This document shows, one piece after another, positions 1 through 9,629 of a stretch of 64,000 nucleotides of DNA; positions within the stretch are counted from its first letter, which is position 1; the number at the start of each line of letters is the position of its first letter. A program made the position numbers and the translations under genes. The stretch is from positions 1 to 64,000 of the forward strand of contig JABJEK010000009.1 of assembly GCA_018702955.1 (NCBI GenBank). The letters are read 5' to 3'. The notes under the pieces were generated by a model. The model did not search any database and had not been told where the DNA came from. It saw only the letters and a list, made by a program, of their open reading frames with translations. The stretch comes from Rhodospirillaceae bacterium. GTDB lineage: Bacteria; Pseudomonadota; Alphaproteobacteria; UBA6615.

Positions 1-100
1 CTTGATGAAAAATTTATCGCTATAGCGCGCGCCCTATCGGGGAGCGGTTATGGGAACACATCCCGTTCAGGGGTAAAAACCCACAGAAACTATAGGAATA

Positions 101-190
101 TGGCGGAGAGGGTGGGATTCGAACCCACGAGACGCTTGCACGCCTGCCAGTTTTCAAGACTGGTGCCTTCAACCACTCGGCCACCCCTCC
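101..190 (-). tRNA. tRNA-Ser (anticodon TGA)
   Basis: Reverse complement GGAGGGGTGGCCGAGTGG...CCAGTCTTGAAAACTGG...GGTTCGAATCCCACCCTCTCCGCCA: cloverleaf arms, long variable arm, anticodon loop CTTGAAA, encoded CCA. Confidence 0.97.
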
Positions 191-337
191 GTGCGGCATT
201 CGGATAGCACCCGCCAGCCAAGTTTGAAACGGCGTTCTTGCACGGGGTCGATGAACGGCTGATTTCGCCCCACAGGTTGCCAACGGGCCAACCCCTGCCG
301 ATATTGCATGTGAACAACATCACGCAGGCCGAGAGCG

Positions 338-1174
338 ATGCCAAACGAGACACATAGCGAGCCGACAATCGTCCAGGCGGACGTCAAGTACATGACGGAC
401 ACCGGAGAGAAGCGACTGATCTACATTCCGTCGGAGGCCGGTCAGGACAATTCCAAATGGGCCGGGCGGTATGAAGACCGGAAGGTTGAGATTCGCAACG
501 CGCGTATCGAGCCTTCTGTGTTCGATCTCGATACGGCCGGTTTCGCGATCGCATCACAATCGACTGCCGTAACGGATTTCTACGACGACGCGCAGATCGC
601 CGACGTGTACGAGCCCGAGGTCGCGGCATTTCTACAGCAGCTGACCGGTGCTGCACGCGTGCATATCTTTGATCACACGCGCCGCGCGGATTCAGAATCC
701 ATGCGCTCGGAGAAAGTCGTCCGCGAGCCGGCCGGGGTGATCCACAATGACTACACCCAGGCGTCGGCCGAAAAGCGGGTGCGTGACCTGTTTCCCGCCG
801 ATGAGGCCGAGGATTTGTTGTCGCGCCGTTTCGCAATCGTCAATTTGTGGCGCAGTTCCAACAACGCCCCAATCGAAACGGCACCATTGGCCCTTTGCGA
901 CGCCCGGAGTGTTTCAGACGGCGACCTGATCACCGTTGAGCGTCATTCGAAGGACCGAATTGGTGAAGTCCAACAGGTGATCTTCAATCCCGATCACCGG
1001 TGGTTCTATTACCCGCGACTAGAGGCCGACGAAGCGTTGCTGATCAAGACCTATGATTCCGCGACCGACGGGCGGGCGCGTTTTTCGGTCCATACAGCCT
1101 TCGAAGACCCGACAGTTTCCGCCGATGCACCACCACGCGAAAGCATCGAGACCCGTGCATTCGTTTTCTACTAG
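338..1174 (+). CDS. CmcJ/NvfI family (putative 2-OG-type) oxidoreductase/methyltransferase-like protein
   Basis: 278 aa ORF; motifs VHIFDHTRR, VHNDYT-like (VIHNDYTQASAEKRVRDL), NLWRSSNNAPIETAPLALCDARSV, SVHTAFEDP typical of the CmcJ/NvfI family. Confidence 0.75.
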   Translation: MPNETHSEPTIVQADVKYMTDTGEKRLIYIPSEAGQDNSKWAGRYEDRKVEIRNARIEPSVFDLDTAGFAIASQSTAVTDFYDDAQIADVYEPEVAAFLQQLTGAARVHIFDHTRRADSESMRSEKVVREPAGVIHNDYTQASAEKRVRDLFPADEAEDLLSRRFAIVNLWRSSNNAPIETAPLALCDARSVSDGDLITVERHSKDRIGEVQQVIFNPDHRWFYYPRLEADEALLIKTYDSATDGRARFSVHTAFEDPTVSADAPPRESIETRAFVFY

Positions 1175-1272
1175 AGGGAAGTGTGCCCCACGGCGTTGAT
1201 GCAATATCCAGCGGCATCGCATGCCGGTGTCGAACCCTATAAGCTCCGCGCCACCCGCTCGACGGAGTATGC

Positions 1273-2193
1273 GTGACCGCACCCCATATAAGTCCATCCA
1301 CGAGCCGCCGACCCGACAATGTTGTCGGAATTCTGTGGATGGTTGCCGCGACCTTCATCGCGGTCTCCACCCATGCCATGATCCGGCACGTCGCCGAGGG
1401 CGGCATGCACGCCTTCGAGGTCGCGTTTTTCTACAACCTGTTCACGATGCTGATAATCGTGCCGATGATCGCGCGCAGCGGCACCGGTTTCCTGCGCACC
1501 CGGCGCCACGGCCTGATGTTCGTGCGCGCCGTCCTGCACCTGACCTCGATGCTGCTGTTTTATGTGGGCCTGACCCTGGCACCGCTGGCGGCCGCCAGTG
1601 CGCTGACCTTTCTCGCGCCGCTGTTCGCCGTCCTGCTGGCAGCGATTTTCCTGCGAGAAGGCTTCCCATTGCGGCGCGTAATCGCCTTGTTTGTCGGCTT
1701 CACGGGTATGTTGATAATCGTCCAGCCGGGCCCGTCCGCCCTCGACACGGGCGCGCTTTATTTTGTCGGCGCGGCATCTCTCTGGGGCGCGGTGTTGTTG
1801 ATCATCAAGATCATGAGCCGAACGGAATCCAGCGCGACCATCACGGCCTGGATGGCCATCATGATGGCACCAATGGCGCTGCTACCTGCGATTCCTTATT
1901 GGACGCCCCCCAGTCTCACGGACATTGGTTGGCTCGCAGCAGCGGGTTTTCTGGGTGCCTTCGCGCAATGGGCGTTAACCCAGGCACTGCGGACGGGATC
2001 GACAAACGCTGTCATGCCAATCGATTTCCTGAGGCTCGTTTGGGGCGCGCTAATCGGCTTTGCGATTTTCACGGAGGTGCCCGATGTCTACACCTGGGTC
2101 GGCGGCATCGTGATCTTTGGGTCCTCGATGTGGCTCGCCTGGCGCGAGCGAGCGGCAATGCAGATCGAAAACAAAACCCGGATAGAATCCTGA
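1273..2193 (+). CDS. DMT family (EamA) transporter
   Basis: 306 aa, about 10 hydrophobic segments, EamA-like duplicated organisation. Confidence 0.88.
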   Translation: MTAPHISPSTSRRPDNVVGILWMVAATFIAVSTHAMIRHVAEGGMHAFEVAFFYNLFTMLIIVPMIARSGTGFLRTRRHGLMFVRAVLHLTSMLLFYVGLTLAPLAAASALTFLAPLFAVLLAAIFLREGFPLRRVIALFVGFTGMLIIVQPGPSALDTGALYFVGAASLWGAVLLIIKIMSRTESSATITAWMAIMMAPMALLPAIPYWTPPSLTDIGWLAAAGFLGAFAQWALTQALRTGSTNAVMPIDFLRLVWGALIGFAIFTEVPDVYTWVGGIVIFGSSMWLAWRERAAMQIENKTRIES

Positions 2194-2196
2194 GCG

Positions 2197-2559
2197 TTAC
2201 TCGGCTGCCGCGTGACGCAAGTCGCGCTGCAACACGAGGTCCTGCAGCACGTCGAACGCGTTGCCCGGGAGTTCGGTGAACTCGCCGCCAAATCGGCCTT
2301 CCTCGATCTCGATACTCGTGATGTTGATGAGGATCAACACGTCACGACCTCGATACTCGGTGAAACGCAATTCGGCTAGCTGATCGATTTCTGGCCAGAT
2401 GGTGTCTTTTGTTACCTGCTTGGCGCCGTCGGCACCAAATCCCGACAAACCGATGTCCAGAATCCGAACCGGCTCATCATTGAGGGTTGCCTCAATGAGA
2501 ATCTCGCGCCGGCGGTCGCGGCGACGTTCATTTGTGTATCCGACAATTCGCGTGGACAT
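2197..2559 (-). CDS. Single-domain PilZ-like protein
   Basis: N-terminal RRRDRR followed by VRILDIGLSGFGADG and a beta-rich C-terminus. Confidence 0.7.
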   Translation of the reverse strand: MSTRIVGYTNERRRDRRREILIEATLNDEPVRILDIGLSGFGADGAKQVTKDTIWPEIDQLAELRFTEYRGRDVLILINITSIEIEEGRFGGEFTELPGNAFDVLQDLVLQRDLRHAAAE

Positions 2560-2713
2560 ATTTTACCTATATTTTCTAACGCAATACGTCACGTTCGCCG
2601 AATTACCTTAACCAATGCTGAACGGACCATCGCCACGACAAAGCCTGCGTGACAACTTCACAGGCCTCGGCCATAAATTCAGAACCATCACACAGGCGTT
2701 CGAGGCAATCACA

Positions 2714-3955
2714 TTGGTCAAAGTCATCGTCCAGATGTACCCGGTCATGCCGACCGCATCCGAAGCCGAACGGATGGCGATGCGCCCGATCGGGCGGAAC
2801 GCGGAACTGTTTCAGAAAACCCTGCGCGGCTGGTGCGACATCGTGGAGGCGGCAGACAGGCTGGGCCTATGGGGCGTCACCGCCATCGAGCATCACTTCC
2901 ATTCCGAGGGATACGAGGTCAGCCCCAACCCGGGTGTGATGAACGCGTTCTGGGGCGCGCGGACGGAAAACATCCGGGTCGGCCAGCTCGGCTATGTGAT
3001 GAGCGCGCAGAACCCGATACGGGTGGCCGAAGAAACCGCGATGCTCGACCATCTGACGGAGGGACGGTGCTTTGTGGGGTTCTCGCGCGGCTTCCAGTCA
3101 CGCTGGACGGATGTTCTGGGCCAGCACCTGGGCACCCGAGCGACCCTGTCCGACGGCGGCGCGGATGATCAGCTCAACCGGGAAATCTTCGAAGACGCCG
3201 TCGACATCGTGCTCAAGGCATGGACGCAAGAAAGCATCGAGCATAACTCCGCACGCTGGCAGATCCCGTTTCCCCACGACACGGGCGTGCAGGACTGGCC
3301 CATGGCATCGTGGACAGAGAAACTCGGCGCCGAGGGCGAGATCGGTCCGGCGGGCGAAGTGCGACGGGTCAGCGTTGTCCCGGCGCCCTACACGAAACCT
3401 CATCCGCCGGTCTTCATCGCCTCCAACGCAAGCCGCGAAACGGTCGAATATGCCGGACATCATGGCTTCATTCCGGCGTATTTCTCACACATGGACAAGG
3501 TTGCTGATTTCGGTCCGGCGTATGTCGAGATGGCGCGTCAGGCCGGACATGACTTCGCACTCGGCCAGAACCAGGCCATCGTGCGCATGCCGCGCATCGC
3601 CGACAGCATGGCGGATGCGCGCCAGGCGGTCGCCGATTATGACGGCATGATCTACAAGCATTTCTACGAGAACTTCCTGCCCGGCGGTTTGCGCGCCAAG
3701 GCGAACGTCCAGCCCGATACGCCGCTGGAAGACCTCGTCGATCCGATGATCGACACCGGCCTGTTCGTCCCGGGCACGGCCAGTCAGGTGCGGGACCATT
3801 TCGTGGCCCAATGGAAGCACCTGCCGGCGGAGTACGTGATCCTGATCTATCACTACGCCCAGCAGCCCAAGGACAGCGTGATCGAGAACCTCAAGCTGTT
3901 TATGGAAGAGGTGAAGCCCGCGCTGGACGAGCTGACGCCATACGCCGACGACTGA
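2714..3955 (+). CDS. LLM class flavin-dependent oxidoreductase
   Basis: Luciferase-like pattern WGVTAIEHHFHSEGYEVSPNPGVMNAFWGARTENIRVGQLGYV; TTG start at 2714 inferred, ORF is open from 2615. Confidence 0.85.
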   Translation: MVKVIVQMYPVMPTASEAERMAMRPIGRNAELFQKTLRGWCDIVEAADRLGLWGVTAIEHHFHSEGYEVSPNPGVMNAFWGARTENIRVGQLGYVMSAQNPIRVAEETAMLDHLTEGRCFVGFSRGFQSRWTDVLGQHLGTRATLSDGGADDQLNREIFEDAVDIVLKAWTQESIEHNSARWQIPFPHDTGVQDWPMASWTEKLGAEGEIGPAGEVRRVSVVPAPYTKPHPPVFIASNASRETVEYAGHHGFIPAYFSHMDKVADFGPAYVEMARQAGHDFALGQNQAIVRMPRIADSMADARQAVADYDGMIYKHFYENFLPGGLRAKANVQPDTPLEDLVDPMIDTGLFVPGTASQVRDHFVAQWKHLPAEYVILIYHYAQQPKDSVIENLKLFMEEVKPALDELTPYADD

Positions 3956-3958
3956 CGC

Positions 3959-4930
3959 CTAGAGCCGCTTGCCTGCCGCGTCTGCCGCACCGTGCAGCGC
4001 CGCCTTGGGCAGCATCACGTGGCAGCCCTTGTTGATGTTCACAAGCTGCGAAACACGGACATCCGCCGCGAGACTACACAACGAATAGGCATCCTCGGCC
4101 GACAGATTCGTCCGCTCCTGGATCAACACGATCATATCCCGCAGGCCCTGCTTGGCCGCATCGTCCAGGTCCTGGTCGATGCCGATGGTGATGTAATGGG
4201 TGTCGGTCTCCGCCCGGGGCATCTTGTAGGAGAGATCCTTGCGCAGATGGAACTCGAACGTCCCGATCAGCGCGGTCTCCGCCGCCGACAGGCAGCTTTC
4301 GCCGTCTCCCTGTAGCGCATGACCGTCGCCGGTCTGGAAGTTCCCGCCCGGTACATGAACCGGCAGATACAGGGTTGAACCGGCACCAAGTTCCTTGATG
4401 TCCAGATTACCGCCATGGGGCTGGGGAACAATCGAGGTAATCGTGCCCCATTCGGGCGGCGGCGAGACGCCCATCACGCCGAAGAAGGCATTACACGGCA
4501 GGTCCACACCCCAGGGCAGCTTCGCGACATGGGCGTCGCGGTCGAGCGGGATGTTGAGGACACGTTTCTTGTGGAAATCCTCAGGCAGGGAGCCTTTCAG
4601 GGGCATGATCATGTTCCACGCCCAGTCCTGACGCAGCTCGACGTCTATGATCCGAACCTCCAGCACGTCGCCGGGCTCGGCACCGCGCACGGCGACCGGC
4701 CCGGTCATGATGTGTCCGGGCAGGATCGGCTTGTTGTCGGCGATGAAGGCCGCGTGATCGGGCAGCAGGCTGTCGGCCACCTCGGGCGGGATCTGTTCCG
4801 GGCCGCCGGAAATCGTCTCAATGACGACCCGGTCGCCGGGATCAACTTCGAGAACGGCCTCAAAGTCCGCTGAAAATGCGCCCCAGCGAAGATTCTCCGG
4901 TGCAGACGTCAATCGATGTTCCGTGGCCAT
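3959..4930 (-). CDS. Acetamidase/formamidase family protein
   Basis: GPVAVRGAEPGDVLEVRIIDVEL, LGAGSTLYLPVHVPGGNFQTGDGHALQGDGE motifs. Confidence 0.9.
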   Translation of the reverse strand: MATEHRLTSAPENLRWGAFSADFEAVLEVDPGDRVVIETISGGPEQIPPEVADSLLPDHAAFIADNKPILPGHIMTGPVAVRGAEPGDVLEVRIIDVELRQDWAWNMIMPLKGSLPEDFHKKRVLNIPLDRDAHVAKLPWGVDLPCNAFFGVMGVSPPPEWGTITSIVPQPHGGNLDIKELGAGSTLYLPVHVPGGNFQTGDGHALQGDGESCLSAAETALIGTFEFHLRKDLSYKMPRAETDTHYITIGIDQDLDDAAKQGLRDMIVLIQERTNLSAEDAYSLCSLAADVRVSQLVNINKGCHVMLPKAALHGAADAAGKRL

Positions 4931-4995
4931 GATATTTCCCCCGTTTACTTATCAACCGGCATTGTGTCGGTGCGCCGGGGCAGGGGCAAGGGCCG

Positions 4996-5784
4996 CTACA
5001 TGGCGGAGATACCGCCGTCGAGTACCAGCTCCGAGCCGGTCATGAACCGGCTCTCGTCCGACGCCAGATAAATCACCGCATACGCCACATCGTCGGGCTC
5101 CGCGACGATGCCGAGCGGAATTTGCTGGGCCAGCCGGTCGAGGCCTTCCTCGCGGGTGCCGCGTTTGAGAATATTGTCGAGGATCGGCGTATCGACGAAG
5201 GCCGGATGCACGGAGTTGCAACGCACCTGATTGCCCTGTTTCGCGCAGTGCAGAGCGACAGACTTGGTCAGGTGCCGCACACCTGCTTTCGCGGAGTTGT
5301 AAGCGGCCAAATTATGCCCGGCGATGATCCCCGAAATCGACGAGATGTTGACGATCGAACCGCCGCCCGATGCCGCGATATGCGCGATCGCGTATTTACA
5401 GCCGAGAAACACGCTGTCCAGATCAAGCGAGTGCAGCCACTTCCAGTCCTCGAACGAGGTCTCCTCGACGGTCCCGCCGATCGCCGTCCCGGCGCAGTTG
5501 ACCAGCACATTCAATCCGCCATACGCGGCAACGACGGTATTGAGCGCCATCGTCCAGGCGTCTTCCTGGGTGACGTCATGAGCGATCGCGATGGCGTTTT
5601 CGCCGATCTCGTCCGCGACCGCGCGCGCACCGTCCAGATTGATGTCCGAGATCGCAACCCGCGCGCCTTCCTTCGCCAGCATCAGTGCCGACGCGCGCCC
5701 GATACCCGATGCGCCGCCGGTCACCAGCGCGATTTTTCCGCTGACCCGTTCCAAATCAAAAACCCTCCGATAGACTGAATGCAT
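4996..5784 (-). CDS. SDR family oxidoreductase
   Basis: TGGASGIGRASA, NCAG, SSIS, YNSAKAGV motifs; longest ORF reaches 5925, ATG at 5784 (or a TTG slightly downstream) more plausible. Confidence 0.9.
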   Translation of the reverse strand: MHSVYRRVFDLERVSGKIALVTGGASGIGRASALMLAKEGARVAISDINLDGARAVADEIGENAIAIAHDVTQEDAWTMALNTVVAAYGGLNVLVNCAGTAIGGTVEETSFEDWKWLHSLDLDSVFLGCKYAIAHIAASGGGSIVNISSISGIIAGHNLAAYNSAKAGVRHLTKSVALHCAKQGNQVRCNSVHPAFVDTPILDNILKRGTREEGLDRLAQQIPLGIVAEPDDVAYAVIYLASDESRFMTGSELVLDGGISAM

Positions 5785-5805
5785 GAAGGCGCAAGGACCC
5801 GACCA

Positions 5806-6321
5806 ATGCAACCGCTGACAACCGGTCGTCTCGCACTGCGACCATTCACGCACGACGATGTCGAGGCGGCTTTCGGTTTCTTCGGAGACCCCGACGTGAT
5901 GCGTTTCAGCCTCAACGGCCCGCATGCTTCACGCAAGACGACCGAGGATTTCATCCAGGCCAACATCAACCGGCAGGATCGGCTTGGTTTTTCCATCTGG
6001 GCTGTCATCGAACACCTCAATGGCGATCTCGTCGGCATGTCCGGCCTGGCGGAGTTCGGTCACGGTGTACCCGGCATCGAACTGGCATATCGTCTACGCC
6101 GGGATCGCTGGGGCAAGGGATACGCGACCGAATCCGGGCGGGCTGCGGTCGATCATGCGTTCGGACATCTCGGGTTGGATAGATTGATCGCCGCCGTCGA
6201 ACGCGAAAACACGCCGTCGGTCCATGTGCTGGAGAAGTGCGGGTTTACCTTCGTCGAGGACCGCGAGATCGCCGGCAAAGACGCGCTCGTTTACGAGCGG
6301 ATCAAGAGCGAGAACGAATAA
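5806..6321 (+). CDS. GNAT family N-acetyltransferase
   Basis: TGRLALRPFTHDDVEAAF...IELAYRLRRDRWGKGYATE...NTPSVHVLEKCGF. Confidence 0.92.
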   Translation: MQPLTTGRLALRPFTHDDVEAAFGFFGDPDVMRFSLNGPHASRKTTEDFIQANINRQDRLGFSIWAVIEHLNGDLVGMSGLAEFGHGVPGIELAYRLRRDRWGKGYATESGRAAVDHAFGHLGLDRLIAAVERENTPSVHVLEKCGFTFVEDREIAGKDALVYERIKSENE

Positions 6322-6327
6322 GCCGCG

Positions 6328-7362
6328 CTAGGCCAGCGGTCCACCGGCGGATTTCCAGGCGTCGATCCCACCCGCCAGATGGCACGGGTTCTCGATCCCG
6401 GCGCCAAGTGCGGCTTCCACCGCCATCGCCGAGCGTTCGCCAAAGGCGCAGTAGAAGACGATCCGTTTGCCCGACGATTGAGCGAGTTCGTACAACATGC
6501 CACCCGGGTTCACATTCTCGTCGAGATCTGGGTAGGGCGCGTGGACCGAACCAGGGATAACGCCGTCCTTTTCACGTTCCGGATCGTCACGCAGGTCCAC
6601 GAGCATGATGCTCGGGTCCTCGACTTGCGCGATACCCTGACCGCAATTCAGCGAAAGCCCCATGCGTTCGAGGTCATCCTGCTTGAGACCGATCTTGAGA
6701 TTGGCCGGTACCGCGACGTCCATCATCTTCGGATTGGCGAGATTCAGGTTTTCCATGATCTCGACATACTCGGCCTCGGACGCAACCTGCAGGCGCGGGT
6801 TGTAGCTCTTCTCTTCACCGATCGTACTCACCGTATCGCCCTTATAGTCATGGGCGGGATAGACGAGCGTGTCGTCGGGCAGCTTCAGCAGCTTGTTGAA
6901 GATTGAATCATATTGCGCATGGGCATCACCGTGCTGGAAGTCGGTGCGTCCCGTCCCGCGGATCAGCAACGTATCGCCGGTGAAGACCCGGTCATCCATC
7001 AGGAAACTGTATGAATCGTCCGTGTGGCCGGGTGTGTAGACAACATCGAGGCGCACCCCTTCGATATCGATCGTGTCGCCTTCGGCCACCCGCATCGAGA
7101 CCACATCCACGCCGCTCTGTTCGCCCATCACCGTAATGCAGCGCGTGCGATCGCGCAGCGCGCCGAGGCCAGTGATGTGGTCGGCATGGACATGGGTATC
7201 GACCGCCTTGATCAAGCGCAGGTCGAGTTCTTCGAGGAGTTGAAGATAACGATCCACCTTGTCGAGCACCGGATCGATGATCAACGCTTCACCACCACGG
7301 CGGCTGGCCATCAAATAGGTGTAGGTACTCGATTCACTGTCGAACAGTTGCCGGAAGATCAT
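6328..7362 (-). CDS. MBL-fold metallo-hydrolase with C-terminal rhodanese domain (ETHE1/persulfide dioxygenase-like)
   Basis: THVHADH, TPGHTDDS, FTGDTLLIRGTGRTDFQ, YPAHDYKG; C-terminal IMLVDLRDDPE...YCAFGERSAMA...LAGGIDAWKSAG. Confidence 0.9.
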   Translation of the reverse strand: MIFRQLFDSESSTYTYLMASRRGGEALIIDPVLDKVDRYLQLLEELDLRLIKAVDTHVHADHITGLGALRDRTRCITVMGEQSGVDVVSMRVAEGDTIDIEGVRLDVVYTPGHTDDSYSFLMDDRVFTGDTLLIRGTGRTDFQHGDAHAQYDSIFNKLLKLPDDTLVYPAHDYKGDTVSTIGEEKSYNPRLQVASEAEYVEIMENLNLANPKMMDVAVPANLKIGLKQDDLERMGLSLNCGQGIAQVEDPSIMLVDLRDDPEREKDGVIPGSVHAPYPDLDENVNPGGMLYELAQSSGKRIVFYCAFGERSAMAVEAALGAGIENPCHLAGGIDAWKSAGGPLA

Positions 7363-7438
7363 CAGCGTCCACCCCTCTGCAAGAAATCACACAGAGAATA
7401 CGTGAAATGGCCGTCATGGTGGAAACAATTTCGCGCGA

Positions 7439-8347
7439 TCAGAGACTGTAAAACTCGCGTGCGGTGTCGTGGAAGAACTTCTCCTGGTCCGCTTCCGAGC
7501 GCTCCGCCAACACATTCTTCTGCGTCGACACATAATCCCCGAAGGAGGTCCACATGCGTTCGACCGGATAGTTGCTGCCGAAGAAGCAGCGGTCGGTTCC
7601 GAACATATCCAGCGCGGTGTTCGCGGCGACACCCATCAAATCTGCGTCGACGACCCGGGTGAAGGTGTTCAGCCCCGACACCTTGATGAAGACATTCTCG
7701 CACGGCTTCAGCACCGCCAGCGCCTCGCGCCATTCCGCGACGGTCGAACTGTCCGTGGAGGTCAGCATGCCGGCATGCACGAGGCATATATTCAGATTGG
7801 AGCACTCGCGCGCGAGCATCGCCAGATCGGCGAACTGCGACGCGAAACCCTGAAAATCGAAGGTCAGCCCCTTGTCCGAGAGAATGGACAGGCCGCGGCG
7901 GAAGCTCGTCGACAAACAGAAGTCCGCACGGTCGACATAGCGCCAGTATTCATTCTGGGGGTGCCAATACACCTGCTGGCGGATGCCGCGCGTGTTGGCA
8001 TGGGCCAGATGACCGTCGAGGACAGACTCCAGATTGGGGTCGGTCAGGTCTGCATAGCCGACGATGCCTGTCGGGAACCCGGTTTCATCCGCCATGGCCT
8101 GCAGGCCGGAGGTCTCATCCACGGGCCGGGTGATATCGAAGTTCGCCTGCACGTGGACCGACTTGACCACATTATGGGGCTCGAAATCCGCCATCAGGTC
8201 GCCGACCGAGTAGGCCTGTTTCAGGGCAGACCAGTCATCGCCGAAAATCATCGGGCGCATCGGTTGGCTCATCCACGGATAATTGGCCTCGAGGTCCCAG
8301 AAAATATGGTGATGGGAATCGATAATCGGACCGTCGTAACGCGGCAT
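7439..8347 (-). CDS. Amidohydrolase family protein
   Basis: IIDSHHHIFWDLEANYPWM, HVQANFD, ANTRGIRQQVYWHP, FGSNYPVERM. Confidence 0.88.
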   Translation of the reverse strand: MPRYDGPIIDSHHHIFWDLEANYPWMSQPMRPMIFGDDWSALKQAYSVGDLMADFEPHNVVKSVHVQANFDITRPVDETSGLQAMADETGFPTGIVGYADLTDPNLESVLDGHLAHANTRGIRQQVYWHPQNEYWRYVDRADFCLSTSFRRGLSILSDKGLTFDFQGFASQFADLAMLARECSNLNICLVHAGMLTSTDSSTVAEWREALAVLKPCENVFIKVSGLNTFTRVVDADLMGVAANTALDMFGTDRCFFGSNYPVERMWTSFGDYVSTQKNVLAERSEADQEKFFHDTAREFYSL

Positions 8348-8371
8348 CTAAATACTCCTCAGAGATAACGT

Positions 8372-9493
8372 TTATTCGCCGAGCGCCTTGTTGACGCGCG
8401 GCATAACCTCATGGGCCATGAGTTCCATCGAGCGGCGCGATAGCGGCACATCGGCCCAGTCATGCCCGGTGTACATCAGTTGCCCGAAGGGGCCGATGAT
8501 CTCGCGCAATTCCAGAATTTGTTCGACCACGTCCTCGACCGATCCGGCGATCACCTGCGTATCGAGCGAATGACGCACGGAGACTTCCTCGTCGGGCTGG
8601 TCGGGATGGGACTTGAAGAGTCCCATGCCCGTGGCACCGCGCCCCTTGAGCAACTTCTTCTGGATGTTCGAGAAGTAGAAACCATAGGGCCCGTCTTCGC
8701 TGCGCGCATACTTGATCGCCGTTTCCGCGTCATCGGCGACAAAGATGCTCTTGGCCACCGACCATTGGGACGGGTCTTCGGGCAGGCCCGCATTCTTCTG
8801 ACCCTCCACGAACTTCGGCAGGTGGGTCGCCACCCAATGAGCCTGCACATAATTCGAAGAGATGCCGCGCCAACCGCGTTCTGCCGCCAGCGTAATTCCC
8901 TTTGAGTAGGGAGCCAGCGCCGTGAAGACGATGGGCGGGTGCGGTTTCTGCAGCGGTTTGGGAATCAGCCCCTGGCCGATCTCCGGATAAAGCGTGCGCT
9001 CGGTCGATGTCTTGAAGAACTTGCCTTCGAGATTGTACGGCGCCTCGCCAGCCCATATCTCCAGGACCTGGTTGATCGCCTCGACCATCTTCTCATTCTT
9101 GTCGAGGTCGAGATTGCCGAACACCTCGATGTCCGACGGCAGGCCGCCCGGGCCGATGCCGAATACGAAGCGGCCGTCGAGCAAATGATCCATCATCGCA
9201 ACCTGTGCGGCGACATGCACCGGGTGATAGCTCGGCATATTGATCACGCCGGTACCCAGCTTGATCTGCCTGGTCCTATCGATAAGCGTCGCCAGGAAGA
9301 CAAGGCAACTGGTGATCGGCTCGGCCAGGTCGGTCATGTGCTCGCCGACGAACGCCTCGGTATAGCCGAGCTCATCCGCCAGGATGATCGCCTCCTGATC
9401 TTCGCGCAGAACTTCGCGGTAATCGCGGGTGATCGGGTGTACGGGCTGCGTGAAAAAGCCGAGCTTCATAACTGCCTCCAAATCGAACTGCAT
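8372..9493 (-). CDS. LLM class flavin-dependent oxidoreductase
   Basis: MKLGFFTQPVHP..., EAFVGEHMTD, RTRQIKLGTGVINMPSYHPVHVAAQVAMMDHLLDGRFVFGIGPGGLPSD. Confidence 0.92.
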   Translation of the reverse strand: MQFDLEAVMKLGFFTQPVHPITRDYREVLREDQEAIILADELGYTEAFVGEHMTDLAEPITSCLVFLATLIDRTRQIKLGTGVINMPSYHPVHVAAQVAMMDHLLDGRFVFGIGPGGLPSDIEVFGNLDLDKNEKMVEAINQVLEIWAGEAPYNLEGKFFKTSTERTLYPEIGQGLIPKPLQKPHPPIVFTALAPYSKGITLAAERGWRGISSNYVQAHWVATHLPKFVEGQKNAGLPEDPSQWSVAKSIFVADDAETAIKYARSEDGPYGFYFSNIQKKLLKGRGATGMGLFKSHPDQPDEEVSVRHSLDTQVIAGSVEDVVEQILELREIIGPFGQLMYTGHDWADVPLSRRSMELMAHEVMPRVNKALGE

Positions 9494-9629
9494 TCATAGC
9501 CGGGTGCCAAGCGCCGGTCACGCCAAACACGCCAGAAAACAAAAACCATGGCGTAGCTGTCGCACAATCGTGATTGCCCGACGCGAAGCCGGTATGGCAC
9601 GCCTCATGCGGGTACCATATCGAGGCGTC

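Noticed and set aside
20-402. Three small minus-strand ORFs over the tRNA-Ser region
   Set aside because: They run through the tRNA gene; no coding evidence.
1221-2279. 352 aa ORF in an alternative frame over the EamA transporter
   Set aside because: Arg/Pro/Ala-rich out-of-frame translation; the 1273-2193 frame has TM structure.
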